Positions 6,329 to 7,780 of a DNA stretch of 7,780 bases are shown here, piece by piece. Below the pieces are notes generated by a model, which did not search any database, was not told the DNA's origin, and saw only the letters and a program-made list of their open reading frames with translations. This stretch comes from DATDGX01 sp036521875 (lineage in GTDB: Bacteria; Desulfobacterota; Binatia; Binatales; Binataceae). Position numbers and translations under genes: made by a program. The stretch covers positions 1-7,780 of the forward strand of contig DATDGX010000173.1 in assembly GCA_036521875.1 (NCBI GenBank). Direction: 5' to 3'. Within the stretch, counting starts at the first letter, position 1. Every line of letters starts with the position of its first letter.

Positions 6329-6449
6329 TCTAGATATAAACTTGAGAAAGTCTAGCTGACTGTAAGGACTTTTGGAAGAGACCTTAGCGACGAGAGGCAG
6401 CGTGTGCGCCCTGAGGCAGCAACGCCAGGGGGACCCCATCCTCGCGACT

Positions 6450-6485
6450 GGGAGAAACGTTGGATCGGGCTCAACAATTTCTCCC
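6450..6485 (-). other. Hairpin 15 bases beyond the short-chain dehydrogenase stop
   Basis: GGGAGAAA at 6450-6457 and TTTCTCCC at 6478-6485 are perfect reverse complements, and the enclosed TTG (6460-6462) and CAA (6472-6474) extend the stem. It lies just downstream of the short-chain dehydrogenase on the minus strand, where a transcript end is expected. No T tract follows on either strand, so it could be a messenger 3' end stabiliser or a weak terminator. Confidence 0.35.
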
Positions 6486-6500
6486 GTCAGCGGTGCGCGG

Positions 6501-7376
6501 CTAGTCTTTGTCCTCGCGAACTTTGTTGGCGTCGCCCATGAATCCTGCCGTCTGCAGGAAGCGCGTGCCCATGCTGAGCAACGCATCGGTCACGCCCGGG
6601 AACAACGAGGCGAGCTTTTCCGCGACTGCGGCGCCGGGAGGAACATCGACCTCGGTGAGCCCGAAGGCCGCGGCTGCGAGCACCGCCCAGGTCACCCAGC
6701 GCACCGGCATCGCCATCATCGCGGGGACGCCCTTGACCTCCTCGCGCTTCAGGGCGCCATGCGCCATCGGTGTGTCGATTACGCCCGGCATCACCAGCGA
6801 AACTCTGACCCCCGAGCCGAACAGCTCGACGCGCAGCGCCTCGGTCAATCCCACCAGCGCGAACTTGGTCGCGCTGTAGCCGCCGAGGGGGCTGATGCCG
6901 CGCCTGCCCGCGAGCGACGCGATGTTCACGATATTGCCGCTGCGCGCGCGGCGCATCAGCGGCAGCGCCGCCTGCATCGCATTCACCGCGCCATACAGGT
7001 TCACCGCGATCATGCGCTCGAGATCTTCGGGACGCATGAGCTCGACCGCATCGGAGATCAGAACGCCGGCGGAGTTGACCAGGACGTCGACGCGGCCGAA
7101 GTTGTCGCGCGCCTGCTCGATGGCCCACGACACGCACGCGCGATCGGTCACGTCGCATTCGAGCGGCAAGGCTTTGCCGCCGGCCTGATTGATCTTCTCC
7201 GCAAGCTCCTCGAGATGCGCCTTGCGCCGCGCCAGCAGCGCGACCTTCGCTCCCTGCTCGCCGAATGCGCGCGCGACGTCGTAGCCGATACCGCTCGATG
7301 CTCCGGTGACGACCACGGTGTGCTCGCGAAAGTAGCCGCGTAGACGTCCTTTCGACTCGGCTCTGGATTCGCTCAT
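6501..7376 (-). CDS. Short-chain dehydrogenase/reductase (classical SDR)
   Basis: This 291-residue NAD(P)(H)-dependent oxidoreductase probably acts on an alcohol or ketone. It has the classical SDR pattern: cofactor-binding TGASSGIG (24-31); NSAG (101-104, the usual NNAG with one change); structural Asn126; and catalytic Ser154, Tyr167 and Lys171 (YSATK at 167-171). MPGVIDTPM (196-204) is the usual PG-containing substrate-loop start. Arg50-Arg51 after the second beta strand suggests a preference for NADP(H). The C-terminal extension of about 40 residues beyond the 250-residue classical length has no recognised domain, and the substrate is unknown. ATG at 7376 has GAGGTG (7384-7389) seven bases upstream. 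The gene is divergent from the alpha/beta hydrolase. Confidence 0.94.
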   Translation of the reverse strand: MSESRAESKGRLRGYFREHTVVVTGASSGIGYDVARAFGEQGAKVALLARRKAHLEELAEKINQAGGKALPLECDVTDRACVSWAIEQARDNFGRVDVLVNSAGVLISDAVELMRPEDLERMIAVNLYGAVNAMQAALPLMRRARSGNIVNIASLAGRRGISPLGGYSATKFALVGLTEALRVELFGSGVRVSLVMPGVIDTPMAHGALKREEVKGVPAMMAMPVRWVTWAVLAAAAFGLTEVDVPPGAAVAEKLASLFPGVTDALLSMGTRFLQTAGFMGDANKVREDKD

Positions 7377-7433
7377 GGATGCTCACCTCGCCTTGGCTTC
7401 GGCGCTGTCGAACGATGCAGCCGCGGAGGCCCC

Positions 7434-7463
7434 ATTGTGCGCTTGGCGCCGGAGTTCCGGCAA
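7434..7463 (-). promoter_or_regulatory. Weak candidate promoter of the short-chain dehydrogenase with internal palindrome
   Basis: On the minus strand, TTGCCG (7458-7463) and CACAAT (7434-7439) are 18 bases apart, each with four of six consensus matches. The palindrome GCCGGA-GT-TCCGGC (7448-7461) covers the spacer and part of the -35 box, where a repressor would act. Both calls rest on short matches. Confidence 0.28.
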
Positions 7464-7506
7464 ACCGCTAGTGAATTGGCTCGCGATTCAGGGAATTAAT
7501 GCCGAC

Positions 7507-7535
7507 TTGATGACTGGGTTCGCGATGGTTACGTT
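7507..7535 (+). promoter_or_regulatory. Weak candidate promoter of the alpha/beta hydrolase
   Basis: TTGATG (7507-7512) and TACGTT (7530-7535) are 17 bases apart. The -35 box matches four of six bases and the -10 box three of six. Transcription would begin about 25 bases before the start codon. Confidence 0.25.
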
Positions 7536-7567
7536 TTGAATAGAGGGGTCAGGCGAGGAGCGACCGG

Positions 7568-7780
7568 ATGAACACGACTACCGTATGCCGCGAAATTGCG
7601 GCCGCAGGCGCGCTGATCGCGTCGTATCCGCTCGATTGGATCGCGCGGCAGGGCGAACCGCTGCTCGGTGAGGGGCACAGCGAACCGGTGATTCTCGCGC
7701 ACGGACTCGGCGGAAGCCGGGCAAACTTTCTCGCGCTCGCCACCTATCTGAGGATGGCTGGTTTCGACAAGTTCGTTTAC
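7568..7780 (+). CDS. Alpha/beta hydrolase, lipase/esterase-like (3' end beyond window)
   Basis: Only the first 71 residues are present. PVILAHGLGGSRANFLALA at 40-58 is the first beta strand and the HG-containing oxyanion-hole loop (His45-Gly46) of alpha/beta hydrolases. The following YLRMAGFD is typical of bacterial lipase-like members. The nucleophile Ser and the Asp/His of the triad lie beyond the edge. A mildly hydrophobic stretch at residues 10-20 is too short and uncharged before it to be a clear signal peptide. ATG at 7568 has GAGGAG (7555-7560) seven bases upstream. The reaction is presumably ester hydrolysis; the substrate is unknown. Confidence 0.85.
   Translation, partial: MNTTTVCREIAAAGALIASYPLDWIARQGEPLLGEGHSEPVILAHGLGGSRANFLALATYLRMAGFDKFVY

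Noticed and set aside
6394..6420. Direct repeat GAGGCAGC (6394-6401 and 6413-6420) as an attachment site
   Set aside because: Eight bases repeated once, 11 bases apart, do not flank any element and could be chance.
6372..7343. Long plus-strand frame opposite the short-chain dehydrogenase
   Set aside because: It is Arg/His/Ala-rich with no domain. The opposite strand encodes a complete dehydrogenase with all catalytic residues.

Overview
The window is GC-rich bacterial DNA with densely packed genes. It suits a soil or groundwater bacterium of the deltaproteobacterial or Binatota kind. That placement rests on gene content and codon style only and is weak. No rRNA, tRNA, CRISPR array or insertion sequence was seen.

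Layout. From the left edge to 1987, on the minus strand, lies mutS (DNA mismatch repair), cut off by the window edge just after its Walker A region. It is divergent from an NAD(P)+-dependent aldehyde dehydrogenase (2183-3691, plus). Next is a 225-base interval, and then an archaeal-type, short aspartyl-tRNA synthetase (3917-5200, plus), probably the non-discriminating AspRS2 type that also charges tRNA-Asn with Asp. Converging on it is a two-gene, less GC-rich cassette on the minus strand (5251-6263). It encodes an Xre-type helix-turn-helix protein and a Fic-domain protein, which match the paired 'mobile mystery protein A/B' families. After 237 bases without a gene come a classical short-chain dehydrogenase (6501-7376, minus) and, divergent from it, the start of an alpha/beta hydrolase (7568 to the right edge, plus).

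Main discovery. The interval before the AspRS gene has the full layout of a trp-type transcription attenuator. There is a 27-codon leader frame (3726-3809) with five Asn and two Asp codons within ten codons. Three mutually exclusive RNA pairings follow: 1:2 at 3746-3801, 2:3 between 3786-3795 and 3844-3853, and 3:4, a terminator at 3836-3876 with a T-rich tail. The AspRS start is 40 bases further on. The model is that shortage of charged tRNA-Asn (or tRNA-Asp) stalls the leader ribosome over segment 1, frees segment 2 to capture the terminator's left arm, and lets RNA polymerase reach the synthetase gene. I know of no described leader-peptide attenuator that reads Asn codons in front of a non-discriminating AspRS, but I could not search for one.

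The other genes show no common pathway. The aldehyde dehydrogenase, the short-chain dehydrogenase and the hydrolase could all act in alcohol, aldehyde or lipid metabolism, but they are not one operon.
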